Positions 32,851 to 42,219 of a stretch of 64,000 nucleotides of DNA are shown here, in pieces. Under the pieces are notes generated by a model. That model saw nothing but the letters and a program-made list of their open reading frames with translations. It was not told where the DNA came from and ran no database searches. The position numbers were made by a program, and so were the translations under genes. The DNA comes from Streptomyces venezuelae (GTDB lineage Bacteria; Actinomycetota; Actinomycetes; Streptomycetales; Streptomycetaceae): NCBI RefSeq assembly GCF_008642375.1, contig NZ_CP029194.1, forward strand, positions 1,550,001 through 1,614,000, written 5' to 3'. Position 1 is the stretch's first letter. Each line of letters opens with the position of its first letter.

Positions 32851-34392
32851 GTGACAGCGGAAGTCCGTGGGCCGGCATGGGCGCTCGACGGGTTGGGGGT
32901 GCGGTCGGGGCGGTACCCCTTGGCGGTGGAAGGCCCGGTCATGCGGGCGGTGGACCGGCTGGTCCCCGGCGTGTCGACGGTGACCCGGTACATCCGCTAC
33001 CACTCGATGTACGCGGCGATCGCGGCGCACGCCCGACAGAACGCCTCGGATGCCGCCGCGTGCCGCCGACTGGTCCGCCGGAGCGAGGTCCTTCTGGCGG
33101 CGCTCCGGCAGCATCACGCGGACACCGACGCGACATGGTCCGCCCATGGGATCGACCGGGTACGGCGTTTCTGCGCAGAGGAGCTGGAACTCGCGCGAGC
33201 TGCCGACGAGGAGCAGCTGAACCAGTCCTACTCGCCCCGCCGTTGGGGCTTCTGGGACCAGTACGGCGGGCCCGCCACGGTACTCGGCACGGTGGCCGTC
33301 CGGGAGGGGGCGCTGAGGCCCGGACGGCACGCGTGCCCTCCGGGCGTCACCGAACTCTTCGCCCCGCTGCTGTCCCTCGCCTCGCGGGACGCCGTGTCCT
33401 TCGAGGCCCTGGAGACGGCGGGACAGGCGGCCCTCGGCATCCCCTGCCCGGCCGAACAGGAGTGGTTGACACGGGTGTTGACCGCCACCGGTACCGGAGG
33501 AGTTCACCTACCGGAGGAGTGGGCGCCCTCCGACCGCACCCGGCGCGCGACCCTCCGCATCCTCGCCCGAGCGATCGAACTCCATGGCCATGAGGGCGCC
33601 GGCTATCAGGAGACGCTGCGCACCGCCGTGGCCTTCGGCGAGGAGATGACCACGGACCCGGTCCTGGCGGCGATTCCCGAGACAGCGGGCTGGCGGGGAA
33701 CACTACTGCGTCACTATTCCGTCGGTGCCTGGCGTCGGCTGTGGGCGGCGCTGGTCTCCGGCATCGGGTCCGAGGACGGCGAGGCCGACCGGTCGGCCGA
33801 GGAACTGCGCGACTGGCTCGCCCAGCAGGCCCCGGGCGGGTCCGTGCGGGGCCTGCTGGACGATCTGCCCCCGCTCAAGACCGCATCAGGCCGGTTGACG
33901 CCGGTCGAGCGGGACCTCCTGACGCAGGGCGGTGACGCCCCGATGACGAATGTCCGACTCCTGATCGTGGGTGCGCTGCGGTCCCGGGAAGGGCAGCTGA
34001 CCGACGAGGTACGCGCCGTCTTCCTGGGCCGGCAGCGACGCTCGGCCGAGTTCCTCGACCCGACGTGGATCGACGGGCTCGTCAACGACTACATCGACCG
34101 GCCGGCGCGTGACCTGGCCGCCCGGCTGGTCGACGACATGCTGGCCCAGTCCCGCAGAGTGGCCCTCGCGAAACTGCGTACCGACCCGGCGACGGGCGGG
34201 CTGAAGATCTTCTCCCGACTGCATCTTCGCAACGAGCGCTACTTCAAGACGGGCGACGAAGGAGACTCCGACATCGGCACGCGCATTCCCCAATTGGCAA
34301 CCCTTGCACAGCAGCTGGGGCTCTTCACCGTTCAGAACGGCTGTCACACCGTCACGGAGAGCGGCCGACGGATCCTGGAGACGGACCGATGA
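32851..34392 (+). CDS. 513-aa protein of unknown function, first gene of PLD pair
   Basis: A 513-aa, mostly helical soluble protein that I cannot place firmly. The stretch VDRLVPGVSTVTRYIRYHSMY (residues 32-52) recalls DUF6361-like proteins, which also co-occur with PLD-family genes; that link is weak. Later segments include RRWGFWDQYGGPATVLGT, LRHYSVGAWRRLWAALVSGI and a C-terminal winged-helix-like end (IPQLATLAQQLGLFTVQ). GTG 32851 follows a GGGGGGG tract. Its TGA overlaps the ATG of the PLD-like gene (ATGA), so the two proteins are made together and probably act together. Confidence 0.75.
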   Translation: MTAEVRGPAWALDGLGVRSGRYPLAVEGPVMRAVDRLVPGVSTVTRYIRYHSMYAAIAAHARQNASDAAACRRLVRRSEVLLAALRQHHADTDATWSAHGIDRVRRFCAEELELARAADEEQLNQSYSPRRWGFWDQYGGPATVLGTVAVREGALRPGRHACPPGVTELFAPLLSLASRDAVSFEALETAGQAALGIPCPAEQEWLTRVLTATGTGGVHLPEEWAPSDRTRRATLRILARAIELHGHEGAGYQETLRTAVAFGEEMTTDPVLAAIPETAGWRGTLLRHYSVGAWRRLWAALVSGIGSEDGEADRSAEELRDWLAQQAPGGSVRGLLDDLPPLKTASGRLTPVERDLLTQGGDAPMTNVRLLIVGALRSREGQLTDEVRAVFLGRQRRSAEFLDPTWIDGLVNDYIDRPARDLAARLVDDMLAQSRRVALAKLRTDPATGGLKIFSRLHLRNERYFKTGDEGDSDIGTRIPQLATLAQQLGLFTVQNGCHTVTESGRRILETDR

Positions 34393-37067
34393 GCGCCGTA
34401 CAGCACACCCGGTTCGCCTCTCCCGTCACGCTGTTGCGCGAATGGGCGGAACGCAGTGACGGGCAAGCCCTGCACGAAGCGCTCTTCATGGGCTTCACGG
34501 TCGATCTCTCCTTCCTGGAGAAGGTCGCCATACCCGTCGCACGCGGTCTGGGCGCGCGCACCGCGGTGATCGGCGACGCGGCCCAAGGGCTCCACGATCC
34601 GGTCGACGTCCGCATGGCCGGCCGCAGCTATCTGCACGGTCTCGCCACCTGTCGTGGCGCCTTCCACCCCAAGGCCGTGCTTCTGGTCGGAGAACACGCC
34701 TGCCGACTGGCAGTGGGCTCGGGGAACCCGACGCTGTCCGGTTGGGGTGCCAACGACGAACTGTGGACGGTCGTGGAGACCGAGGAGGACGGCTCCCACG
34801 CGCTCCTGGCCGACTTCGCCGACTGGTTGGACGAACTCCCCTCCGCCGTGAGCCTGGCCCCCTGGGCAGCAAGTCATCTCGCGGAACTGGCCGCTCTCCT
34901 GACCGAGCGGCATGTCAACGCCCCTGCCGGCCCGGAAGGCGGTCCCCGGCTGCTGCACAACCTCCACCAGAGCCTCCTGGAGCAACTGCCACGGCCACGC
35001 GGCCCCGTCGACGAACTGCACGCGTACGCCCCGTTCGTCGACGAGGCCGGCCACGCCCTGAGCAAGCTCGTCGACATCCTGGCCCCACGCCGTGTCACCC
35101 TCGGCATCCAGCCCCGCTGGTCGAGTTACGACGCCGGAACGATCAAGGCTGCCCTCAGCGGCACCTCCGCGCAGATCCGGCTGCTCGACGAGACGCGGAT
35201 GCGCCACGGCAAGCTCGTCGAATGGCAGACCGACGGCCGGCGCTACGCGCTGACCGGAAGCGCCAACCTCACCCGCGCCGCACTGGGCACCAGCACGAAG
35301 GACGGCGGCAACTGCGAGCTCGCCGTGCTCGCCGCCGACACCCAGCCGCTACTCCCCGACGAAGGGCGCATCGCTCCGCTCGCGAGCCTGACGGGCCGCA
35401 CCATCCGGCCTTTCACCTCCGACGGCCGGGCTCTCGTCCTGCTCGGGGCGAAATCGGACAGTGAGGGCCTGCACGTCTCCCTGGCCCGCAGCCGGACGGT
35501 ACCCGTCGCGATCAGCACCTCTCCCGACGGTTCGCCGGGCTCGTGGACGGAGATCGGCTCCATCCCCCCAGGGGCGTCGTCCTGCTCCTTCCCGCAGCCC
35601 GAGGCCCCGGGCGCCGCGGTTCGCGCCGGCTGCGTCCAGCCGGACGGCAGCACCGTCGAATCGCCCGTCGTCTTCGTCTACAGCCCCGTGCACTGCGCAC
35701 GCCGCCACGAAGCCGACAGCGGGCCACGCCTCCGGTACGACTACACGGCACAGTCGCTGTTCGCCGACGAACGTGCCGCACGCCGCTTCGAGACCGACCT
35801 GCTGCGCCTGCGCGAGCTCACCGCCGGAACGTCCGCGCCTCGGGTGAGCCCGGCGACCGGTACCGCGACCGGCTCGGTCACGTCGAGCGCGGTCGACCGC
35901 TGGGACGCCTACGTCGCGGACTGCCGCCGGATGATCGGGGCGCCGCTGACCGATCTGGCGTTCGGGGCATTGCAGGCGGGCCTGCCGCAGGCACCGTCGT
36001 CACGATGGGTCGTGTCGGCGGTCACCGGCAGCGGGGCCGTGGACGACGGCATGGCATACGAGGACGAGGAAGCTCTCACCGCGAGCGTGGCCGTCGCTCC
36101 CCACATTCCGCCCGAACAGCGGGGCCGCTGCCGCACGTGGATCCGACGCTGGGTGGGGGCACTCGCCGCCTCCGACGAATCGTCCGCGGCACCGGTATCG
36201 GCACCGGCACCGGCACCCGCACCCGTACCCGTAGGGCTGGTCGTGGCGAACTTGTACGTCCAGCTCCTGGCCGCGGGAGTCTGGGACGAGAACGACCAGA
36301 GCTGGCGCGACGGCCTCAGCCGCCTTCTGGAGACCCTCGGTTCCGCGGACGAACCGAGCGAGGGGGACCGGCAGGATCCGCCGGAGACCCGGCGTCGTCT
36401 GGACGCGGTGGCCGCCGTGATGACAGCGCTCCTCAGCCAGGGCGCCACCTTCACCGGAGGCGGTGAGCACGACGTGCCGGCCGCTCGCGCGTGGCAGAGC
36501 GCCAAGGGCATGATCGCGCGCGCCGAGCCGGCCCAGGCGGAGGATCTGATGATCCCGCCGGAGCAGGCTCTCGCCCGCGTCGCCTCCTGGAGCGAGGTGG
36601 AACGGCTCATCGCCCTGGCTCAGAAGGACGACCCCGGGGCGGAGGTGGTCGAGGAGCTCTCCGCGGCGGGCTGGGAGGCCTCGTACGAGGACGGGCTCTG
36701 GGAGATCACGGGCTCCTTCGGCAATCCGGTCCCCGTCGTGTCCCGAGCCGCCGAACGACTCGGGCGGCACCACCCGAACGGCGTGCTCGTCCGGGCCCGG
36801 AGCAGGAACCGCTGGGCCTTCGTCGCATGGGCTGCCCCCCACCTGGTCCTCCTCAACCCCCCGGCGCGGGTCTGGCGCACCTACGCGATACGACCCCCGG
36901 CCACACCGGAATCACGTTTCAGCGGTGGCGACCTCTCCGCCGTGCCCGGCCGCATCGGGACGACCCGGCTCCCGGCGGGCGCACCCGAGGCCTTGAGGAA
37001 GATCCTGGCCGACGTGGGCATGGCCTACCCGGAGTTGGTCGGGCGGTTGTTCGCAGAAGACTCGTGA
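34389..37067 (+). CDS. 892-aa phospholipase D-like (PLDc) protein
   Basis: Two PLD half-sites are visible: His93/Lys95 (FHPKAVLL) with Gly110-Ser111-x-Asn113, and His273/Lys275 (RHGKLVEW) with GSANLTRAAL (290-299) and Glu310. The Asp of classical HKD motifs is absent, as in BfiI-like nucleases and defence-associated PLDs. Residues about 330-450 form a beta-rich region; 470-600 and 640-890 are helical, joined by a Pro/Ala linker (PVSAPAPAPAPAPVPVG). A nuclease acting on DNA is more plausible than a lipase. Coupled to the preceding gene and located beside tRNA-Leu, it has the look of an accessory or defence cassette. Confidence 0.8.
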   Translation: MSAVQHTRFASPVTLLREWAERSDGQALHEALFMGFTVDLSFLEKVAIPVARGLGARTAVIGDAAQGLHDPVDVRMAGRSYLHGLATCRGAFHPKAVLLVGEHACRLAVGSGNPTLSGWGANDELWTVVETEEDGSHALLADFADWLDELPSAVSLAPWAASHLAELAALLTERHVNAPAGPEGGPRLLHNLHQSLLEQLPRPRGPVDELHAYAPFVDEAGHALSKLVDILAPRRVTLGIQPRWSSYDAGTIKAALSGTSAQIRLLDETRMRHGKLVEWQTDGRRYALTGSANLTRAALGTSTKDGGNCELAVLAADTQPLLPDEGRIAPLASLTGRTIRPFTSDGRALVLLGAKSDSEGLHVSLARSRTVPVAISTSPDGSPGSWTEIGSIPPGASSCSFPQPEAPGAAVRAGCVQPDGSTVESPVVFVYSPVHCARRHEADSGPRLRYDYTAQSLFADERAARRFETDLLRLRELTAGTSAPRVSPATGTATGSVTSSAVDRWDAYVADCRRMIGAPLTDLAFGALQAGLPQAPSSRWVVSAVTGSGAVDDGMAYEDEEALTASVAVAPHIPPEQRGRCRTWIRRWVGALAASDESSAAPVSAPAPAPAPVPVGLVVANLYVQLLAAGVWDENDQSWRDGLSRLLETLGSADEPSEGDRQDPPETRRRLDAVAAVMTALLSQGATFTGGGEHDVPAARAWQSAKGMIARAEPAQAEDLMIPPEQALARVASWSEVERLIALAQKDDPGAEVVEELSAAGWEASYEDGLWEITGSFGNPVPVVSRAAERLGRHHPNGVLVRARSRNRWAFVAWAAPHLVLLNPPARVWRTYAIRPPATPESRFSGGDLSAVPGRIGTTRLPAGAPEALRKILADVGMAYPELVGRLFAEDS

Positions 37068-37278
37068 TGGATCCCCCGCAGGGACATCAAGCGGGTCCAC
37101 TCGTCCGGGATCGTCATCAACTCGGCGAGCACGGCGGCGAGCGCGTCCACTCGGTGATCGTTTCGGACGTTCGACCGGAAACCCAAAGGCCCTGGAAACG
37201 ACGAATGACCGGCGAGTCGTACGACTCGACCGGTCACTCGTGCATGCTTCGGAAACGATCTCGCGAACGTTCCTTCAG

Positions 37279-37363
37279 TGTCCGAGGGGGGACTTGAACC
37301 CCCACGCCCGATAAAGGGCACTAGCACCTCAAGCTAGCGCGTCTGCCATTCCGCCACCCGGAC
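37279..37363 (-). tRNA. tRNA-Leu (anticodon GAG)
   Basis: An 85-nt gene with a long variable arm. The acceptor stem GTCCGGG pairs with CTCGGAC; the anticodon stem CTAGC/GCTAG encloses TTGAGGT, giving anticodon GAG; the T arm is GGGGG-TTCAAGT-CCCCC. CCA is not encoded. Its 3' end points toward the PLD gene pair. The 211 bp between that pair (stop 37067) and the tRNA contain no gene or integrase remnant that I can see. Confidence 0.95.
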
Positions 37364-37552
37364 TAGGTGTCTGTCGTTTCGGGGTTTCCCCCGCGGCGAC
37401 AGAGATAACTCTACCAGGGGTTTGAGGTGCCCTTCACCAGGGTTTTCCGTGGTCAGCGGGGTGGAGCAGCCGGAGCCACCATGATCAAGTCCGAATTGTC
37501 CGATGATGCGCACCGTGCGTTTCTTCATGCGCACGCACGGTGGCGACGCGGT

Positions 37553-37581
37553 CTCGGGCCCCTCCTCGAGAGGGGCCCGAG
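37553..37581 (-). terminator. Hairpin terminator of the Ebo-type operon
   Basis: CTCGGGCCCCTC and GAGGGGCCCGAG form a perfect 12-bp stem around a 5-nt loop. It lies eight bases beyond the stop of the last gene of the minus-strand operon. Confidence 0.75.
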
Positions 37582-37588
37582 GGGTGGG

Positions 37589-38665
37589 TCAGCGGCCCTT
37601 CTCGCGCAGGGAGTGGAGGTGGGCACTGGACCTGCGGGCGAAGTCGAGCGAATCGACCGGGTTGTCGCGCTCGGCCTGCCAGTGGTGGGCGTGCCGGCCG
37701 TGGCGGGTGCGGTTGACCGCCGAGATGAAGCGCCGGTAGTCGATGTCTCCGTCCCCGACGTCGGTCATGCGGTAGCCGTACGGGACGGCGGAGTCGTCGC
37801 GGTCGCCGTCCTTGACGTGGAACAGCGGGTAGCGGTGGGGCTGCGCGAGGACGTAGTCGAGCGGGTCGAAGGGCGCGGGGGTGCCGTCCGGCCTCGTCGA
37901 GTAGCGGTACTGGCCCACGTACGCCCAGAAGACGTCCATCTCCAGGTGGACGAGGTCCGGGTCGGTCTCGGCGAGGAGGACGTCGTAGAGCCGCACGTCG
38001 GGGCGGTCGGTGGCGAAGGAGAACTCCTCCGAGTGGTTGTGCTGATAGAACTTCATGCCCCGCTTCCGTGCCTCCGCACCGAACCGGTTGAACTCCTCGG
38101 CACAGCGCTTCCAGCCGTCGACCGTGGCTCCGTAGCGCCAGGGCCCGGAGGCGGTACCTATGTGGGGCAGTCCGAGGGCCGCGGCGTCGTCGAGGACCCG
38201 GTCGAGGTTCTGGGCGAAGGTGTAGGCGCCGGGGTCGTCCGCGTAGTAGCCGACGTGGCTGCCGATGCCGCGCAGCCCGTGGTCGCGGGTGAGGCGCTTG
38301 AGTTCGGCGAGCGTGAGGGGGCCGCCGGTGCCCTGGGTGTAGCCGGCGTACTCGACCTCGTCGTAGCCGAACCTCCGGAGCTCGGCGAAGACGGCGGCGA
38401 AGCCGAGGGCCGCGATCTTGTCGCGGAGGGAGTACAGCTGGATGCCGAGACGGCCGGGCGGCAGGACCGGTCGGCCGTGGCCCGCGCCGCGGGAATCGGC
38501 GGTGGCCGATCCGGCCGACGTGGCCCCGGCCGCCGCGGCGGGGGTGGCGGCCGCGCCCAGCAGGGCGGCGGCGGTCGCGCCGGCGGCGACGCCGAGCATG
38601 TTGCGCCTGCTGAGCCGGCGGGAGAGCTCGGGGTCGGTGGCTTCCGTACGGCGAATGCGATTCAT
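37589..38665 (-). CDS. Tat-exported sugar phosphate isomerase/epimerase (TIM barrel)
   Basis: A 358-aa xylose-isomerase-like TIM-barrel protein with a twin-arginine signal (SRRNML at residues 19-24, Ala-rich core to about 46). The barrel begins LGIQLYSLRDKI and has FYQHNHSEEF, LVHLEMDVFWAYVGQ and LFHVKDGDRDDSA, containing the Glu/Asp/His metal ligands of the family. Export of such an enzyme is notable because most relatives are cytoplasmic. It is the last gene of the operon, 72 bp after the eboF-like gene, and may act on the product moved out of the cell. Confidence 0.88.
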   Translation of the reverse strand: MNRIRRTEATDPELSRRLSRRNMLGVAAGATAAALLGAAATPAAAAGATSAGSATADSRGAGHGRPVLPPGRLGIQLYSLRDKIAALGFAAVFAELRRFGYDEVEYAGYTQGTGGPLTLAELKRLTRDHGLRGIGSHVGYYADDPGAYTFAQNLDRVLDDAAALGLPHIGTASGPWRYGATVDGWKRCAEEFNRFGAEARKRGMKFYQHNHSEEFSFATDRPDVRLYDVLLAETDPDLVHLEMDVFWAYVGQYRYSTRPDGTPAPFDPLDYVLAQPHRYPLFHVKDGDRDDSAVPYGYRMTDVGDGDIDYRRFISAVNRTRHGRHAHHWQAERDNPVDSLDFARRSSAHLHSLREKGR

Positions 38666-38737
38666 CTGTGGATAACTCCTCTGGTGTCGGTGCGGGCTGA
38701 TTCACTGGAGGCAGTTCGGCGGTCGGCGATGTGCGCC

Positions 38738-40135
38738 TCAGGCGAATCCGGCCAGTCGGAGCAGCAGGGACTTCACATCGGTGGCCGCGACGCGGCCGCT
38801 CACAGCGCGGGGGGTGGAGCACAGAATGAGCGGACCTTCGTCCTCGCTCGTGGGGAGGCGGCCATGGCTGCCGCGAATAGGCGAGGGGTCGAGGGGGACG
38901 ACCGCGAGCCGGTAGCGCATGCCGAGCTTCTTGCGGGCGATCTCCCTGGCCGCCTTGAGCCGTACGTACGGGTCGAGCGGGTCCATGAAGAGTTCGGCGG
39001 GGTCGTAGCCGGGCTTCCGGTGGATCTCGACGAGCCGGGCGAAGTCGGGCGCGCGGGCGTCGTCGAGCCAGTAGTAGTACGTGAACCAGGCGTCGGGCTC
39101 GGCGAGGGCGACGAGCTCCCCTGAGCGCGGGTGGTCGAGGCCGTGTTCCTTCTTCCCCTCGTCGTCGAGGAGGCTCTCGACGCCGGGAAGCTCCGTGAGT
39201 GCTTCCCGGACGGCCGGCAGGTCCTCGGGGCGGCGGACGTAGACGTGCGCGATCTGGTGGTCGGCGACGGCGAAGGCCCGGGAGGTCATGGGGTCCAGGT
39301 ACTCCATGCCGTCCTGGGTGTGGACCTCCAGGAACCCGGCGCGGCGCAGGGCGCGGTTGATGTCGACGGGCCGGTCCACCCGGGTGATGCCGTACTCGGA
39401 GAGGGCGACGACCGTGCGCCCTTCGGCGCGGGCGTCGGCGAGGAGCGGGGCGAGGGCGGTGTCGAGGGCCGCGGCGGCCCGGAAGGAGCGCGGGTCGTCG
39501 GGGCCGTGGCGCTGAAGGTCGTAGTCGAGGTGCGGGAGGTAGCAGAGGGCGAGGTCGGGGCGGCGGGTGCGGAGGATGTGGCGGGTGGCGTCGATGATCC
39601 ACCGGCTGGAGACGAGGTCGGCGCCCGGACCCCAGAAGTGGAAGAGGGGGAAGGTGCCCAGTTCCTCGGTGAGTTCGTCGTGGAGGGCCGGGGGCCGGGT
39701 GTAGCAGTCGGGTTCCTTGCGGCCGTCGGCGTAGTAGACGGGGCGGGGGGTGACGGTGATGTCGGTGTCGGCGCCCATCGCGTACCACCAGCAGATGTTG
39801 GCGACGGTGTAGCCGGGGTGGGCGCGGCGGGCCGCGTCCCAGAGGCGGTCTCCGGAGACGAGGCCGTTGTGCTGACGCCAGAGGAGGACGTCGCCTAGCT
39901 CGCGGAAGTACCAGCCGTTGCCGACGATGCCGTGTTCGGCGGGGAGGGTGCCGGTGAGGAAGGTGGTCTGGGCGCTGCAGGTGACGGCGGGCAGGACGGT
40001 GGAGAGCGGGGCCTGGGATCCCGCGCGGGCGAGGGCGGTGAGGTGGGGCATGTGGTGGAGGAGCCGCGGGGTGAGGCCGACGACGTCGAGCACCAGGAGA
40101 GGAGTGGGCGTGGCGGGTGGCGCTGTGTCGCTCAT
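38738..40135 (-). CDS. eboF: EboF-like alkaline phosphatase superfamily phosphodiesterase
   Basis: A 465-aa nucleotide pyrophosphatase/phosphodiesterase-like protein without a signal peptide. Metal ligands and nucleophile fit the superfamily: Asp17 (LLVLDVVG), a Thr in the PAVTCSAQTTF segment (Thr52 most likely), YLPHLDYDLQRHGPD, and ADHQIAHVYV. This is the alkaline-phosphatase member typical of ebo clusters. In cyanobacteria the cluster is needed to bring the scytonemin precursor to the periplasm; a role in hydrolysing a phosphorylated carrier is inference. It lies 25 bp after eboE. Confidence 0.85.
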   Translation of the reverse strand: MSDTAPPATPTPLLVLDVVGLTPRLLHHMPHLTALARAGSQAPLSTVLPAVTCSAQTTFLTGTLPAEHGIVGNGWYFRELGDVLLWRQHNGLVSGDRLWDAARRAHPGYTVANICWWYAMGADTDITVTPRPVYYADGRKEPDCYTRPPALHDELTEELGTFPLFHFWGPGADLVSSRWIIDATRHILRTRRPDLALCYLPHLDYDLQRHGPDDPRSFRAAAALDTALAPLLADARAEGRTVVALSEYGITRVDRPVDINRALRRAGFLEVHTQDGMEYLDPMTSRAFAVADHQIAHVYVRRPEDLPAVREALTELPGVESLLDDEGKKEHGLDHPRSGELVALAEPDAWFTYYYWLDDARAPDFARLVEIHRKPGYDPAELFMDPLDPYVRLKAAREIARKKLGMRYRLAVVPLDPSPIRGSHGRLPTSEDEGPLILCSTPRAVSGRVAATDVKSLLLRLAGFA

Positions 40136-40160
40136 GACGGTTCCTTCAGGGACGGTTCCT

Positions 40161-41360
40161 TCACGGCAGTTCCTTGAGACCGAGGTCGGCCAGCAGGTCG
40201 CGGGCCAGGGTCAGTTCGGCGGCGATGCCCTCCGCGAGCCGGGCCCTGGTGCGGGGGCGCCGGTCGGGCGGCAGGGCCTGCCAGGTGTAGGTCTCGACCT
40301 CCAGGTGCCGGGTGAGCGGGCGGGATCCGCCGACGAGGAGGGCGAGGGTCTCCTGGAGGACGGGAAGCGTGGAGGTGAGAGGAGGCGCGGGCGGGGCATG
40401 GAGGGGGACGTGGAAGTGGGCGCGCCAGGGCGTCGCGTCGGGAAGGCCGGCGCCTGGGCCGGGGGCGTGACCGTCCTCGGGGGCGGCGAGGGCTTCGGGA
40501 AGGTCGTCGGTTCCCCGCAGGCCGGCAGCCGTCCTCGTACGGGTCTGGTGGAGGAAGCGGGGCTCGGCGAAGGCGCCGAGCGCGGCCCTGACCTCGGGGA
40601 GGTGCGGGTGCTCGGCATGGAGCGCGGCGGAGAGCTGCGCCTTGGGGACGGTGATGCCGGCGGTGGTGAGCGCGTCGAGGGCGGTGCGCGGATCTTCGAA
40701 GGAGGTCGCGAGGTGGCAGGTGTCGAGACAGACGCCGATGCGGTGGCGCGGCACGTCGGTGAGCGCGGTGACGGCGTCGGCGACCGTTTCGACGGTGCAG
40801 CCGGGTTCCGGTTCGAGGCCGATCCGGATGCTTCGTCCGGTGAGCTCCTCGAGTGCGTCGAGGCGTGCGGCGAGTGTGGTCAGGGCGGCGCGGGCGGTGG
40901 CGGCGGCCCGGGCGTCGAAGGGGGTGCGCCAGGCGAGGGGCAGGGTGGAGACGGAGCCCTCGCCGGCGTCCTCGGGGAGGAGCGCGGCGAGGAGGCGGGC
41001 GAGATCGGTGGTGTGAGCGAGGCGTTCGGGGCGGGTCCAGTCGGGCCGGTACACCCGGTGTTTGACCTCGTCGGCGCCGAACCCCTCGTAGGGGAAGCCG
41101 TTCAGGGTGACCACTTCGAGGCCGCGGCGGTCGAGTTCGGTGCGCAGGGCGCGGAGCGACGCGGGGTCGGTGGTCAGGGAGTGGGCGGCGTCGCGGGCGA
41201 GCCAGAGGCCGATGCCGATCCGGTCGCGGCCGAGGAGGCGGCGAACGGGCTCGCAGTGGTCGCGGAGCTGGGCGAGGACGCCGTCGAGGGTCTCCGCCGG
41301 GTGGACGTTCGTGCAGTACGCGAGGTGGACGGTGGATCCGTCGGGATGCCGGAAGCGCAT
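40161..41360 (-). CDS. eboE: Metabolite traffic protein EboE (TIM-barrel)
   Basis: A 399-aa sugar-isomerase-like TIM-barrel protein typical of ebo clusters: RFRHPDGSTVHLAYCTNVHPAE at the start (only slightly variable among relatives), VTLNGFPYEGFG, IGLEPEPGCTVET, GVCLDTCHLATSFED and FHVPLHAP. The reaction is unknown. ATG 41360 lies 10 bp after the eboB stop. Operon position between eboB and eboF supports the assignment. Confidence 0.88.
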   Translation of the reverse strand: MRFRHPDGSTVHLAYCTNVHPAETLDGVLAQLRDHCEPVRRLLGRDRIGIGLWLARDAAHSLTTDPASLRALRTELDRRGLEVVTLNGFPYEGFGADEVKHRVYRPDWTRPERLAHTTDLARLLAALLPEDAGEGSVSTLPLAWRTPFDARAAATARAALTTLAARLDALEELTGRSIRIGLEPEPGCTVETVADAVTALTDVPRHRIGVCLDTCHLATSFEDPRTALDALTTAGITVPKAQLSAALHAEHPHLPEVRAALGAFAEPRFLHQTRTRTAAGLRGTDDLPEALAAPEDGHAPGPGAGLPDATPWRAHFHVPLHAPPAPPLTSTLPVLQETLALLVGGSRPLTRHLEVETYTWQALPPDRRPRTRARLAEGIAAELTLARDLLADLGLKELP

Positions 41361-41370
41361 GCGGGGTGCC

Positions 41371-42219
41371 TCATTCCCCGCCGCGGAGAAGGGAGTTGCC
41401 CTCGTGCAGGTCCTGCGGGGTGGGGAGGTCGAGCCGGAGGCGCCCGCTGAGTCCGTAGAAGGCGACGGGGTTGCGCCACAGGACCCGGTCGACGTCGTCG
41501 TCCGTGAATCCGGCGGCGAGCATGGCGTCCCCGACCGCGCGGGTCTTGAGGGGGTCGCTCCTCCCCCAGTCGGCTGCCGAGTTCACGAGGACGCGGGTGG
41601 TCCCGTGGTTCCTGAGGATCGTGACCATCCGGTCGACGTCCATCTTCGTGTCGGGGTAGACGGAGAAGCCGAGCCAGGCGCCGCTGTCGTCGGCCTCCTT
41701 GACGGTGGTCTCGTTGAGGTGGTCGAGGAGCACACGGTCGGGGGCGAGCGCGGATTCGCGGACGACGTCGATCGTGCGGCGCAGGCCGGTGAGCTTGTCC
41801 CGGTGGGGTGTGTGGACGAGGGCGGGCAGGCCGTGGTCGGCGGCCAGCTGGAGCTGGGCGGCGAGGGCGGTGTCCTCGGCCGGGGTCAGGGAGTCGTAGC
41901 CGATCTCGCCGACGGCGACGACGCCGTCCTTGGCGAGGTAGCGGGGCAGGGCGTCGAGGACGGGGGTGCAGCGGGGGTCGTTGGCCTCCTTGGGGTTGAG
42001 GGCGAGCGCGCAGTGGTGGGCGATGCCGTACTGGGCGGCGCGGAAGGGTTCCCAGCCGAGAAGCGAGTCGAAGTAGTCGAGGAAGGAGGCGGGCGAGGTC
42101 CGGGGCTGGCCGAGCCAGAAGGAGGGTTCGACGAGAGCGCGGATTCCGGCGTCGTACATCGCCTGGTAGTCGTCCGTGGTGCGCGAGGTCATGTGGATGT
42201 GGGGGTCGAAGACGCGCAT
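41371..42219 (-). CDS. eboB: EboB, TatD-type metal-dependent hydrolase
   Basis: A 282-aa amidohydrolase-superfamily protein. HIH at residues 7-9 (FDPHIHM), VGEIGYDSL, LVHTPHRDK, LLDHLNETT and VNSAADWGRSDP give the usual binuclear metal ligands. Within ebo clusters this TatD-like member is EboB. Its ATG shares one base with the TGA of eboA (TGATG), so translation is coupled. Its natural substrate is unknown. Confidence 0.87.
   Translation of the reverse strand: MRVFDPHIHMTSRTTDDYQAMYDAGIRALVEPSFWLGQPRTSPASFLDYFDSLLGWEPFRAAQYGIAHHCALALNPKEANDPRCTPVLDALPRYLAKDGVVAVGEIGYDSLTPAEDTALAAQLQLAADHGLPALVHTPHRDKLTGLRRTIDVVRESALAPDRVLLDHLNETTVKEADDSGAWLGFSVYPDTKMDVDRMVTILRNHGTTRVLVNSAADWGRSDPLKTRAVGDAMLAAGFTDDDVDRVLWRNPVAFYGLSGRLRLDLPTPQDLHEGNSLLRGGE

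Noticed and set aside
37068..37278. Possible attachment-site duplication or integrase remnant next to tRNA-Leu
   Set aside because: I found no second copy of the tRNA 3' end in the window and no integrase-like sequence, so integration is only suggested by position.
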